This document shows, in pieces, positions 1 to 6,226 of a stretch of 7,005 bases of DNA. Made by a program: the position numbers and the translations under genes. This DNA is from Lentisphaerota bacterium (GTDB lineage: Bacteria; Verrucomicrobiota; Lentisphaeria; Oligosphaerales; Oligosphaeraceae). The stretch's first letter is position 1, and each line of letters starts with the position of its first letter. Below the pieces are notes generated by a model that saw only the letters and a program-made list of their open reading frames with translations, searched no databases and was not told the origin of the DNA. The stretch lies in the NCBI GenBank assembly GCA_012799755.1, contig JAAZKQ010000570.1, positions 1-7,005 of the forward strand, in the 5' to 3' direction.

Positions 1-8
1 ACTATGTC

Positions 9-25
9 GCACGCTTACAGCGTGC
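9..25. repeat. REP-like perfect hairpin downstream of the operon
   Basis: GCACGC (9-14) pairs perfectly with GCGTGC (20-25) around a 5-nt TTACA loop. No T-run follows it on the minus strand within the window, so it is not clearly an intrinsic terminator. With the bulged hairpin at 58-79 it looks like part of a dispersed palindromic element in the non-coding region after the Usp gene. Confidence 0.55.
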
Positions 26-57
26 AATTTCGGGTGGGACGCCCTGGGCTGGGTATG

Positions 58-79
58 TTTCGCGCTTTCGGCGCTGAAA
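58..79. repeat. REP-like bulged hairpin
   Basis: TTTC-GCGC (58-65) pairs with GCGC-T-GAAA (71-79): eight base pairs, one bulged T (75) and a 5-nt loop TTTCG. A stem with a bulge is typical of bacterial REP palindromes. The region between the two hairpins contains further GGG/CCC runs (36-48), including GCCCTGGGC. Confidence 0.55.
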
Positions 80-147
80 ACCAAAGAGGCGACAGGAAAA
101 CGCAAACACACCGGCCTTCCTACATCAAGCAGCCTACCCTCAAAAAA

Positions 148-173
148 ATCTGCGCAAATCTGCGACATCTGCG
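148..173. repeat. Triple ATCTGCG short tandem repeat in the 225-bp non-coding tail
   Basis: ATCTGCG occurs at 148-154, 158-164 and 167-173, with 10- and 9-bp spacing, flanked by A-runs at 142-148 and 177-183. On the minus strand it reads as CGCAGAT repeats. No gene is supported anywhere in 1-225; this repeat and the hairpins are the only structure seen there. I recall similar CGCAGAT intergenic repeats from several bacterial genomes, especially in the PVC group, but this is memory and not a search. Confidence 0.55.
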
Positions 174-225
174 GATAAAAAAAGTGCTTGCCGCGCCAAG
201 GTCTCCCCTATCCAAAAGCGCGTTA

Positions 226-789
226 TTAGCCCTTGGCTTGAATCTTCACGCCTTCGCGTTCTTGTCGGCGTTTGACAACAATGACGGGACACTCGGCCTG
301 GTCCAGGACGAGTTGCCGTTCCACGCTGGACATGTCTTTTTGCGCGGAGCTGTATTTCCAGCCATTGATGACGATTGCGTCAACCTTGTGTTCGGCGGCC
401 AGTTGGAGGATGCTTTGATGGAAGCGGCCCTTGCACAGGATCGTCTCGACTTCAACGCCGACTTTCGCGCCGGCTTCTTGAACATGCAACAGCACCCGTC
501 GGCCTTTACGCTCAAGGTCTTCCTCAAACTCCTCACGTTCTTCCTTGACGAAAATTCGCATTTGCATGAGGTAATCCATCAAGGCGACATCAACGACGAA
601 AGCCGCCAGCAATTCGCAGGACAGATTGGCTGCCAGATTGATTGCGAGTTGCGCTGCTTCCTGCGATGGCTGTGAGCCATCGGCCACCAACAATATCCGC
701 TGCATGACTGGCGGCACGGTCGCCGCAGGCTCGTTTCCTGCCGCCGGCTGATCATTCTTGCCGTATTTTCGCAAGCGTCCAAATAACAT
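226..789 (-). CDS. Universal stress protein (UspA-like) domain protein, last gene of the ATPase operon
   Basis: Protein of 187 residues (188 if an adjacent upstream ATG at 790-792 is used). After a basic start (MLFGRLRKYGKN) and an Ala/Pro-rich linker, a single UspA-like alpha/beta domain spans about residues 30-173. It opens with RILLVADGSQPSQEAAQLAINLA, where ADGS matches the conserved VDGS turn, and closes with ECPVIVVKRR, matching the usual CPVLVV strand. In between, VEVETILCKG and DAIVINGW match the middle strands. The central helices carry a charged stretch, KEEREEFEEDLERKGRR. The ATP-binding motif G-2X-G-9X-G(S/T) is not recognisable: the region reads INGWKYSSAQKDMSSVERQ, so classical ATP binding is doubtful. 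The gene begins about 60 nt after D on the same strand, so it probably shares the transcript. Usp proteins are not standard ATPase parts; a regulatory or stress-linked role with the ATPase is inference from position only. No transmembrane segment is seen. Confidence 0.85.
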   Translation of the reverse strand: MLFGRLRKYGKNDQPAAGNEPAATVPPVMQRILLVADGSQPSQEAAQLAINLAANLSCELLAAFVVDVALMDYLMQMRIFVKEEREEFEEDLERKGRRVLLHVQEAGAKVGVEVETILCKGRFHQSILQLAAEHKVDAIVINGWKYSSAQKDMSSVERQLVLDQAECPVIVVKRRQEREGVKIQAKG

Positions 790-795
790 CATCGG

Positions 796-800
796 CCTCC
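796..800 (-). promoter_or_regulatory. Shine-Dalgarno site deciding the start of the Usp gene
   Basis: On the minus strand GGAGG is followed by CCG-ATG-ATG. The first ATG (792-790) is only 3 nt away, too close for normal initiation, while the second (789-787) is 6 nt away. The second ATG is therefore preferred, giving 187 residues. The difference is one Met. Confidence 0.6.
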
Positions 801-850
801 AACTGCTTGTTGCCGTTTGGCACGGTGTCCTGCTGTTGTCCTGGAGCGGT

Positions 851-1531
851 TCATGGCGTTGCCTCCGGCGCGTCGCTGTCGCTCTGCTCTGCCTGTTCCG
901 GCGCTTCAGCGGCTTCGGAGAGGCGTTTTTTGACCATCTTCATGGTAAAAAACGAATCAAGCTCTTTGCCTTCGAGCACCTCGCCGATGTAGCGCAGGGT
1001 ATCTTTGTAGTTCGGGATGAAAATATGTTCGAGAGCATTGACCCGGCGCTGGGTCTTTTTCAGCTCGCGGGCCAGAAGCCAGACGGCGCTTTCGAGCTCA
1101 GCGAGTTTCCCAGCGCTTTCCAGCAAAGCGAGAAAGTCAATCATGGTCTGGTCAACGAGTGAATCCGTGTCCGCAAAGCCATATTGCGAGCGGAACACGC
1201 CTTGCTTGACGCTGAGCGTCGGAATGCGGATGCCGGCCACGACGCGCGTATCGGAACGTACATCGTGCTCGTAATTTATGCCATTGGCGATATTGCGCAT
1301 GTGGTAGTAGCCGTTGTGAGATGCCGCTTTGCGCAGCGTCGCATACGCCTTCTGCCGACGCTGCGCCAGCTCCTTCTGCACGACTTTGACGCGGTCAAGG
1401 AGCCGCATCAACTCCATGACCAGAATCTCACGCTTCTGCTCCAGCAGGGTAAAGCCCTGGCTGGTCGTTTGCAGACTGCGCTTGAGAATGAGCTGGTTGC
1501 TCTTGGTTGGGGCGATGTTCAGACGGCTCAT
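851..1531 (-). CDS. V/A-type ATPase subunit D (central rotor shaft)
   Basis: Central shaft subunit of 226 residues that turns inside the A3B3 head and transmits torque to the ring through C and F. Two long helices make the shaft: N-terminal about 8-70 (IAPTKSNQLILKRSL then LEQKREILVMELMRL) and C-terminal about 130-205. The diagnostic C-terminal signature is KTQRRVNALEHIFIPNY at 159-175, followed by KDTLRYI. Between the helices is the short globular part (about 75-125). After residue 205 comes an Ala/Glu/Asp/Ser-rich acidic tail (EAAEAPEQ, then SDSDAPEATP) that is not part of the conserved domain and is probably disordered. The start lies 28 nt after the stop of B; the upstream GGGAAAGAAGAG is only a weak ribosome site. 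B followed by D is the normal order in bacterial and archaeal V/A operons. Length is at the upper end of the usual 200-225 residues because of the tail. Confidence 0.96.
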   Translation of the reverse strand: MSRLNIAPTKSNQLILKRSLQTTSQGFTLLEQKREILVMELMRLLDRVKVVQKELAQRRQKAYATLRKAASHNGYYHMRNIANGINYEHDVRSDTRVVAGIRIPTLSVKQGVFRSQYGFADTDSLVDQTMIDFLALLESAGKLAELESAVWLLARELKKTQRRVNALEHIFIPNYKDTLRYIGEVLEGKELDSFFTMKMVKKRLSEAAEAPEQAEQSDSDAPEATP

Positions 1532-1559
1532 GCTCTTCTTTCCCGCTTGCGCACACTAA

Positions 1560-2969
1560 TCACGATTTGAGCACCGTCGTGGTGCTTTGGCTTTGGTCGT
1601 AGTACTGCTTGAGTTCCTCTTCGCTGACCCGCAGCAGCTCCGCTCGCGGCAGAATCCTGAGCACTTCCCAACCCAAGGCAAGGGTCTGCTCAATGCTGCG
1701 GTCTTCATATTCACCTTGGGCTACCACGCGATGCTCAAAGGCGCGACCGAATTCGACGTAGAGCTTGTCCACCGGGCTGAGCTCTTCCTCACCGATGACC
1801 GACGCGAGCGCCCGCACGTCCTTGACCTTTGAGTAGGCGGCGAAGAGCTGCGAGGCGACATGGGGATGGTCGTCCCGCGTCCGCCCCTTGCCGATGCCGT
1901 CCTTCATCAGACGCGACAGGGACGGCAGGCCTGCCACCGGCGGATAGATGCCGCGCTGGAACATATCGCGCTCCAGCACGATCTGGCCTTCGGTAATGTA
2001 GCCGGTCAGATCCGGGACGGGGTGAGAGATGTCGTCGCTGGGCATGGTCAAGATCGGCATCTGAGTGATGCTGCCGGCGCCGCCGCGCAGGCGTCCGGCA
2101 CGCTCATAGAGGGAGGCCAGGTCGCTGTAGAGGTAGCCTGGATAGCCCTTGCGGCTGGGAATCTCGCCACGCGCGGTCGCGATTTCGCGCAGGGATTCGC
2201 AGTAATTGGACATGTCGGTGATCAGCACCAGGACGTGCATGCCCTCGTCAAAGGCCAGGTGTTCGGCCAAGGTCAGGGCTGAACGCGGCGTGATCAGCCG
2301 CTCCACCGACGGATCGTCCGCCAAGCTCAGGAACATGGCCACGTTGTTCAGCACGCCGCTATGCTCAAAGGAGTCAATGAAAAAGCGCGCGACGTCATGC
2401 TTCACGCCCATGGCGGCGAAGACGATGGCGAATTCCACGTCTTCGTTAAGCAGCTTGGCCTGCCGGGCGATCTGCGCGGCAATACGGTTGTGGGGCAGGC
2501 CGTTGCCTGAGAAGATCGGCAGTTTCTGCCCGCGCACGAGGGTGTTCATCAAATCAATCGCCGAGATGCCCGTCTGGATGAAGTCCCTCGGGTATTCCCG
2601 GGAGTAGGGATTTACGGGCAGGCCATTCACGTCACGCCGTTCAGCGCGCAACAGCTGCGGCAGGCCGTCCTTGGGGCGTCCCAAGCCATCAAAGATGCGC
2701 CCGAGCATGTCCTTGCTCACTGGTATGCGCAGAGACGAGCCCAGAAAGCGCGTGCGGGTGCCTGCCGGCGACAGGGAATCAGTGCCACCGAAGACCTGCA
2801 CAACCGCGCTGGTGGAGGTTACATCCAGCACCTGACCCAGACGCAGTTCGCCATTGGGCGCCGTGACCTCAACCAGTTCGTCATAGGCGACATTCCTGAT
2901 GCCGTCAACAAAGACCAACGGACCATCAATATTTCTTGCCCCGCAATATTCGAGACCGGCCATCTTCAT
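1560..2969 (-). CDS. V/A-type ATPase subunit B (non-catalytic nucleotide-binding)
   Basis: Regulatory subunit of 469 residues that alternates with A in the head. The start MKMAGLEYCGARNIDGPLVFV leads into the N-terminal barrel (about 6-75). The nucleotide-binding domain follows, with the family's degenerate P-loop SGNGLPHN at 154-161, which lacks the GKT of a working Walker A. VLVLITDMSNYCESLREIA (247-264) and PSRKGYPGYLYSDLASLYERAG (271-292) are strongly conserved B signatures. R353 in SLSRLMKDGIGKG is the arginine that reaches into the catalytic site of A. The C-terminal helical domain runs from about 370 and ends with TLALGWEVLRILP and KQYYD. Initiation is at the ATG that overlaps the TGA of A (ATGA). 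The ribosome site GGAAAGGAG ends 9 nt upstream, inside the end of A, so the two proteins, needed in equal amounts, are probably translationally coupled. M3 is a possible but less likely start. Confidence 0.98.
   Translation of the reverse strand: MKMAGLEYCGARNIDGPLVFVDGIRNVAYDELVEVTAPNGELRLGQVLDVTSTSAVVQVFGGTDSLSPAGTRTRFLGSSLRIPVSKDMLGRIFDGLGRPKDGLPQLLRAERRDVNGLPVNPYSREYPRDFIQTGISAIDLMNTLVRGQKLPIFSGNGLPHNRIAAQIARQAKLLNEDVEFAIVFAAMGVKHDVARFFIDSFEHSGVLNNVAMFLSLADDPSVERLITPRSALTLAEHLAFDEGMHVLVLITDMSNYCESLREIATARGEIPSRKGYPGYLYSDLASLYERAGRLRGGAGSITQMPILTMPSDDISHPVPDLTGYITEGQIVLERDMFQRGIYPPVAGLPSLSRLMKDGIGKGRTRDDHPHVASQLFAAYSKVKDVRALASVIGEEELSPVDKLYVEFGRAFEHRVVAQGEYEDRSIEQTLALGWEVLRILPRAELLRVSEEELKQYYDQSQSTTTVLKS
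2966..2969 (-). other. ATGA stop-start overlap between subunits A and B
   Basis: The TGA stop of A (2968-2966) overlaps the ATG of B (2969-2967). The ribosome site GGAAAGGAG for B lies at 2987-2979, inside the coding end of A. This arrangement favours re-initiation and equal production of A and B. Confidence 0.9.
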
Positions 2970-4762
2970 GCGCGGATGCTCCTTTCCAACCCGTCCAAGC
3001 CGGTGGTGATCTGCTGTTCCAGCGCCGCCATGGCTTGCGTGTCGTCATTCTTGATTTCGCTTTTCATGCGCATCAGCCGTTCCAGACCGGGCAGTTCATG
3101 GACTTCCGCCAGTGTCGCTCCTTTCTGGATGATCGTCTGCGCCTGGGTCGCAAACCTCACCAGCAGCCGCATCATCCAACTCTGTTTTTCCGGCGAGCAG
3201 TACATGTCCACTTCATCAAAGGAGTTTTGCTGCAGGAAAGCGTTTTTGATGATCTCGGCGGTGAAAAGGGTCAGGCGTTGCGAGTCGGGCAGGGCGTCTG
3301 GGCCGACCAGCTTGGCAATGTGCTGGAGACTGCTTTCTTCCTGGAGGATGTCCATGAGGACATCGCGATTGTTTTTCCAGCTGTGGTCGTGGTTCTTCCA
3401 CCATTCGGCGATTTCCACCAGGTACTCGCTGTAGCTGTTGCGCCAGCTGATTGCCGGGTAATGCCGGGCATTGGCCAGATCACGGTCCAAAGCCCAAAAG
3501 CAACGGATGAAACGGCTGGTGTGCTGCGTTACCGGTTCGGAAAAATATCCGCCGGGTGGCGACACCGCGCCGATGATGGATACCGACCCCTCATTGCCCT
3601 GCAGGGTTTCCACCCGTCCCGCGCGCTCATAGAAGCCTGCCAGACGCGCCGGCAGATAGGCGGGAAAGCCCTCGTCCGCCGGCATTTCCTCCAGGCGGCC
3701 GGAGAGTTCGCGCAGCGCTTCCGCCCAACGCGAGGTGGAATCGGCCATGATGGCCACGTCGTGTCCCATGTCGCGATAGTATTCCGCCAAGGTGATGCCC
3801 GTGTAGATGCTCACTTCGCGGGCGGCCACCGGCATGTTTGAGGTATTGGCGATAAGGATGGTTCGTTCCATCAGCGAACGACCGCTGCGGGGGTCAACCA
3901 GCTCAGGGAATTCCCGCAGCACTTCCGTCATTTCATTGCCGCGTTCGCCGCAGCCGATATAGACGATGATCTGCGCATTGGACCATTTTGCCAGCGCCTG
4001 CTGGGTCATGGTTTTGCCGGTGCCGAAGCCGCCCGGGATCGCCGCCGCGCCGCCCTTGGCGATGGGGAAGAAGGTGTCAATCACACGCAGGCCCGTCAGC
4101 AGCGGCTGGGCCATTTGCAGACGCGTGCGCACCGGCCGCGGTTCCCGCACCGGCCAGTACTGGAACATGGACAGCGGTCGCTCGTTGCCGTCGGCATCAC
4201 GCAAGACGGCAATCGTCTCTTCGCCGCGATAATCGCCCTCGGCTACAATGCTCAACAGCTCGCCGCTGATGCCCGGCGGCACCATAATTTTGTGCATGAC
4301 GCTGAGCGTCTCTTGAACCTGTCCGAAGGGCTCGCCTCCTTGCAGCTGCCGGCCCACCGTCGCCAGTGGTTGGAAGTGCCACTTCTTCTCCGTGTCCAGC
4401 GGGTCGGTTTTTTCGCCGCGCGCGATCATCGCGCCGCTTTGCGCCGCAATGCGGTCCAAGGGTCGCTGGATGCCGTCATAAATCGTGCCCAGCAGGCCGG
4501 GGCCCAAGCGTACGGACAGGGGGCGGGTCGTGCAATACACGGCTTCACCGGGACGCACGCCGCTGGTGTTCTCGTATACCTGGATGGTCACCGCGTTGCC
4601 GCGTACGCGAATGACTTCGCCGATCAAATGCAGGTTGCCGACCTCGACCACTTCGAGCATGCCGGCATGTTCCATATACCGGGCCTCCACGATCGGGCCG
4701 TTCACCCGCGTGATTTCACCAAGGCGCTCGTTGTTATTTCGTTTCCCTGTTTCGCCGGGCAT
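2966..4762 (-). CDS. V/A-type ATPase catalytic subunit A
   Basis: Catalytic subunit of 598 residues; three copies alternate with three B subunits and make or hydrolyse ATP. Domains in order are the N-terminal beta barrel (about 14-80), the A-specific non-homologous insert (about 115-190), the nucleotide-binding domain (about 220-440) and the C-terminal helical domain (about 440-598). The P-loop is GGFGTGKT at 244-251, with K250 and T251 for phosphate and Mg binding. The catalytic glutamate is E273 in GCGERGNEMTE. The Walker B strand is VAIMADSTSRWAEALRE (336-352), followed by SGRLEEMPADEGFPAYL. Other A-type signatures are NTSNMPVAAREVSIYTG and GAVSPPGGYFSEPV. The usual P-loop in this family is GPFGSGKT, so Pro-to-Gly and Ser-to-Thr are mild variations. 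The ATG has GGAG 6 nt upstream, and the TGA overlaps the start of B. Thermus A is about 578 residues, so the length is normal and the protein appears intact. Confidence 0.98.
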   Translation of the reverse strand: MPGETGKRNNNERLGEITRVNGPIVEARYMEHAGMLEVVEVGNLHLIGEVIRVRGNAVTIQVYENTSGVRPGEAVYCTTRPLSVRLGPGLLGTIYDGIQRPLDRIAAQSGAMIARGEKTDPLDTEKKWHFQPLATVGRQLQGGEPFGQVQETLSVMHKIMVPPGISGELLSIVAEGDYRGEETIAVLRDADGNERPLSMFQYWPVREPRPVRTRLQMAQPLLTGLRVIDTFFPIAKGGAAAIPGGFGTGKTMTQQALAKWSNAQIIVYIGCGERGNEMTEVLREFPELVDPRSGRSLMERTILIANTSNMPVAAREVSIYTGITLAEYYRDMGHDVAIMADSTSRWAEALRELSGRLEEMPADEGFPAYLPARLAGFYERAGRVETLQGNEGSVSIIGAVSPPGGYFSEPVTQHTSRFIRCFWALDRDLANARHYPAISWRNSYSEYLVEIAEWWKNHDHSWKNNRDVLMDILQEESSLQHIAKLVGPDALPDSQRLTLFTAEIIKNAFLQQNSFDEVDMYCSPEKQSWMMRLLVRFATQAQTIIQKGATLAEVHELPGLERLMRMKSEIKNDDTQAMAALEQQITTGLDGLERSIRA

Positions 4763-4838
4763 GTTTTTCTCCGTTGGTCCTATTCATGCGGCCACTGTCA
4801 CCGACCGCTCTGTGTCGCATTGGCGCCTAGCGCTGTTC

Positions 4839-5441
4839 TCACTGGCTGGCGAGATTCCGCAGTTCATCCCAGAGCCGTTTGAGGCGGGTGGCATAGCTGT
4901 TGTCATAGCGCCGGCGGCCGTCCGCCGAGCTGAAGATCAGTCCGCCACCCATGGTTGGCACCGATCGCAGCGTGTAGCGGCTGCTGTCCTCGGCGCCGAA
5001 GAGCTCTCTCGCCTGCGCCGTTAGCCATTCGGTGGTGGCTTGCGCTGCGTCGTCAGGTCCCACCACGACCTCGCAATCACCGGGGCCGATGGCCGACAGA
5101 GCCTCACGCGCCAGCAGTGTCAACGAGCGCGCGCGGTCAATGTCATCGCCACGCTCAACCGAGGCCAGCGCCTCCTGCAAAAACTCTGTCAGGCAAGACT
5201 CACTGGCCAGCAGCCAGCGCCGCCGCGTTTCCTGCTGGATATCCACCATGATGGAGCGGCATTTCGCCTCGGCTTCGGCCTCGGCTTCCGCCAAGCGTTC
5301 CTGGCGGTTGCGCTCGGCTTCTTCGACGGCTTGCTGCCGCGCCTTGTCGGCGTCGTTATTGGCTCGAGCGATAATGCGCTCGGCACGCGCTTGGGCGTCG
5401 CTAAGTATTTCGGCCTGTAATTTGTTTTCCTGGGGATTCAT
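4839..5441 (-). CDS. V/A-type ATPase subunit E (peripheral stalk)
   Basis: Peripheral stalk subunit of 200 residues that holds the A3B3 head against rotation; it normally pairs with a small G/H subunit, which is not present in this window. Residues 1-75 are a long charged helix expected to form a coiled coil, including a low-complexity AEAEAEAEA run at 51-59. Residues 80-200 form the globular head-binding domain. The family signature is at the C-terminus: GGGLIFSSADGRRRYDNSYATRLKRLWDEL (split: GGGLIFSSADG at 165-175, then RRRYDNSYATRLKRL at 176-190). The start has AGGA 7 nt upstream and gives a full-length coiled coil. It lies 64 nt after F and 76 nt before A. Normally subunit C would be found right after E; no reading frame for it exists here. 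Low overall conservation is usual for E, so identification rests on architecture, the C-terminal motif and context. Confidence 0.9.
   Translation of the reverse strand: MNPQENKLQAEILSDAQARAERIIARANNDADKARQQAVEEAERNRQERLAEAEAEAEAKCRSIMVDIQQETRRRWLLASESCLTEFLQEALASVERGDDIDRARSLTLLAREALSAIGPGDCEVVVGPDDAAQATTEWLTAQARELFGAEDSSRYTLRSVPTMGGGLIFSSADGRRRYDNSYATRLKRLWDELRNLASQ
5265..5291 (-). repeat. Low-complexity Ala-Glu tract inside subunit E
   Basis: Alternating Ala and Glu codons encode AEAEAEAEA (residues 51-59) in the coiled-coil helix. At DNA level the tract is a short imperfect repeat of GCC/GAG-type codons. It keeps frame and is compatible with a solvent-exposed helix. Confidence 0.6.
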
Positions 5442-5505
5442 CGCATTGTCCTACTAACTCATGACTGCTCGTGACAGTGACGCTTCTCTGCCGTTGTCAG
5501 GCCTC

Positions 5506-5823
5506 TCAGTCGTCTTGCACGATGCGGATGCCAACGGCTTCGTAGATGAGGTCTTGGAGGCTGCGGCGCTTGCCGCGGGGTCCCCAGATATCCTGCATGA
5601 CGGCGAGGTATGGCGGTTTGGAACTGAGGCGGTGGGCGGTCACCTCCTCTGTCAGCATATCTTCAACGGCTTCGGTGATCAACAGCACGCCCTTGCTGCG
5701 GTTGGCAATGGCGGCCTTGAAAGCCGCGCGGGCTTCCTCGGTTGTTTCCACCACATCGCCATTCACGCCGGCAAAGCGGTAGCCCAAAACCGTATCGGCG
5801 TCACCGATAATATGAAATGCCAT
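5506..5823 (-). CDS. V/A-type ATPase subunit F (central stalk)
   Basis: Small soluble subunit of 105 residues that binds subunit D in the rotating central shaft and helps control ATPase activity. The N-terminal signature GDADTVLGYRFAGV (residues 7-20) is diagnostic for the family. A helix with TTEEARAAF (28-35) follows, then the core strand GVLLITEAV (45-53). The C-terminal part ends with LQDLIYEAVGIRIV, matching the usual 'lxxlIkkaiGi' close of the family. Length fits the usual 100-110 residues. GAGGAG lies 9 nt before the ATG. It starts 49 nt after K and ends 64 nt before E. In the common archaeal and Thermus layout F follows C and directly precedes A; here it precedes E, which is unusual. 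Confidence 0.93.
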   Translation of the reverse strand: MAFHIIGDADTVLGYRFAGVNGDVVETTEEARAAFKAAIANRSKGVLLITEAVEDMLTEEVTAHRLSSKPPYLAVMQDIWGPRGKRRSLQDLIYEAVGIRIVQDD

Positions 5824-5872
5824 AGTCGCCGTCTCCTCATGTCTGCACGGTCGTCGCGTAGATGCGTCGTGC

Positions 5873-6226
5873 TCAGATTTTGAAGACCAGGAAGAGACTC
5901 ACCAGGAAGCCGAAAAGGGCGATACCTTCGCCCAAGCCCACGAAGGCAATGGCTTTGCCCAGCAACTCCGGCTTTTCCGCCGCTGCGCCCATGGCCGCAG
6001 CACCGACTTTGCCGACTGCAAAGCCTGCGGAGAGACTTCCCACGCTCATGGTCACGGCGATCGCATAGAAGATCGCGGGATCAACCGGCGCTTTGGCGAC
6101 GCCGGCGGCCGCTTCGGCCACTGCGGCTTCGCCGCTGGCGTAGGCCAGACCGGCAGTCACCAACCCTAGCAGAAACAGACCGGCTTTGCCGGCGCGGACG
6201 AGCCTTTGGAACGTGTGCAGCTTCAT
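5873..6226 (-). CDS. V/A-type ATPase subunit K (rotor ring proteolipid, c-subunit homologue)
   Basis: Rotor-ring subunit of 117 residues that carries ions through the membrane. Residues 15-30 form a hydrophobic N-terminal segment ending in AYA-SG, which could be a cleavable signal peptide. An Ala-rich stretch (31-48) follows, then one helical hairpin: helix 1 at about 51-78 with Gly/Ala packing (SVGSLSAGFAVGKVGAAAMG), loop AAEKPE, and helix 2 at about 91-116. The ion-binding carboxylate is E100 in GLGEGIALFGF, at the place of the Glu in LPETLVIFG of the Thermus ring subunit, which has the same leader-plus-hairpin design (recalled, not aligned by program). This is half the size of the four-helix K of Enterococcus. 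The start is supported by AAAGGAG 10 nt upstream of the ATG and by overlap with the stop of I as ATGA, suggesting coupled translation at high yield. The residue four before E100 is Val rather than a polar residue, a weak hint of proton rather than sodium use. Confidence 0.93.
   Translation of the reverse strand: MKLHTFQRLVRAGKAGLFLLGLVTAGLAYASGEAAVAEAAAGVAKAPVDPAIFYAIAVTMSVGSLSAGFAVGKVGAAAMGAAAEKPELLGKAIAFVGLGEGIALFGFLVSLFLVFKI
6223..6226 (-). other. ATGA stop-start overlap between subunits I and K
   Basis: The TGA of I (6225-6223) overlaps the ATG of K (6226-6224), with AAAGGAG 10 nt upstream inside the end of I. K is needed in many copies per complex, so the strong ribosome site may let K initiate on its own as well as by coupling. 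Confidence 0.88.

Noticed and set aside
177..200. Possible intrinsic terminator for the operon: CTTG...CAAG stem followed by T7 on the minus strand
   Set aside because: The stem is only 4 bp with a 6-nt loop and 3 nt before the T-run, too weak to support. The real terminator may lie beyond position 1 or be Rho-dependent.
4..675. 223-codon plus-strand open frame over the repeat region and Usp gene
   Set aside because: Most of it is antisense to the Usp domain, and the rest reads through hairpins and short repeats, so coding is unlikely.
793..850. Promoter or terminator between D and the Usp gene
   Set aside because: Only a 4-bp TGCC/GGCA stem and a short repeated CAGGACA are present; no T-run or convincing -35/-10 pair is seen.
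2936..3841. 301-codon plus-strand open frame opposite subunit A
   Set aside because: It lies fully antisense to the strongly conserved A gene, its protein shows no recognisable domain, and long antisense frames are expected in GC-rich coding DNA.
4115..4882. 255-codon plus-strand open frame opposite the A start and E end
   Set aside because: It spans two real genes and their ribosome site on the other strand; composition looks like a shadow, with no domain or good start signal.
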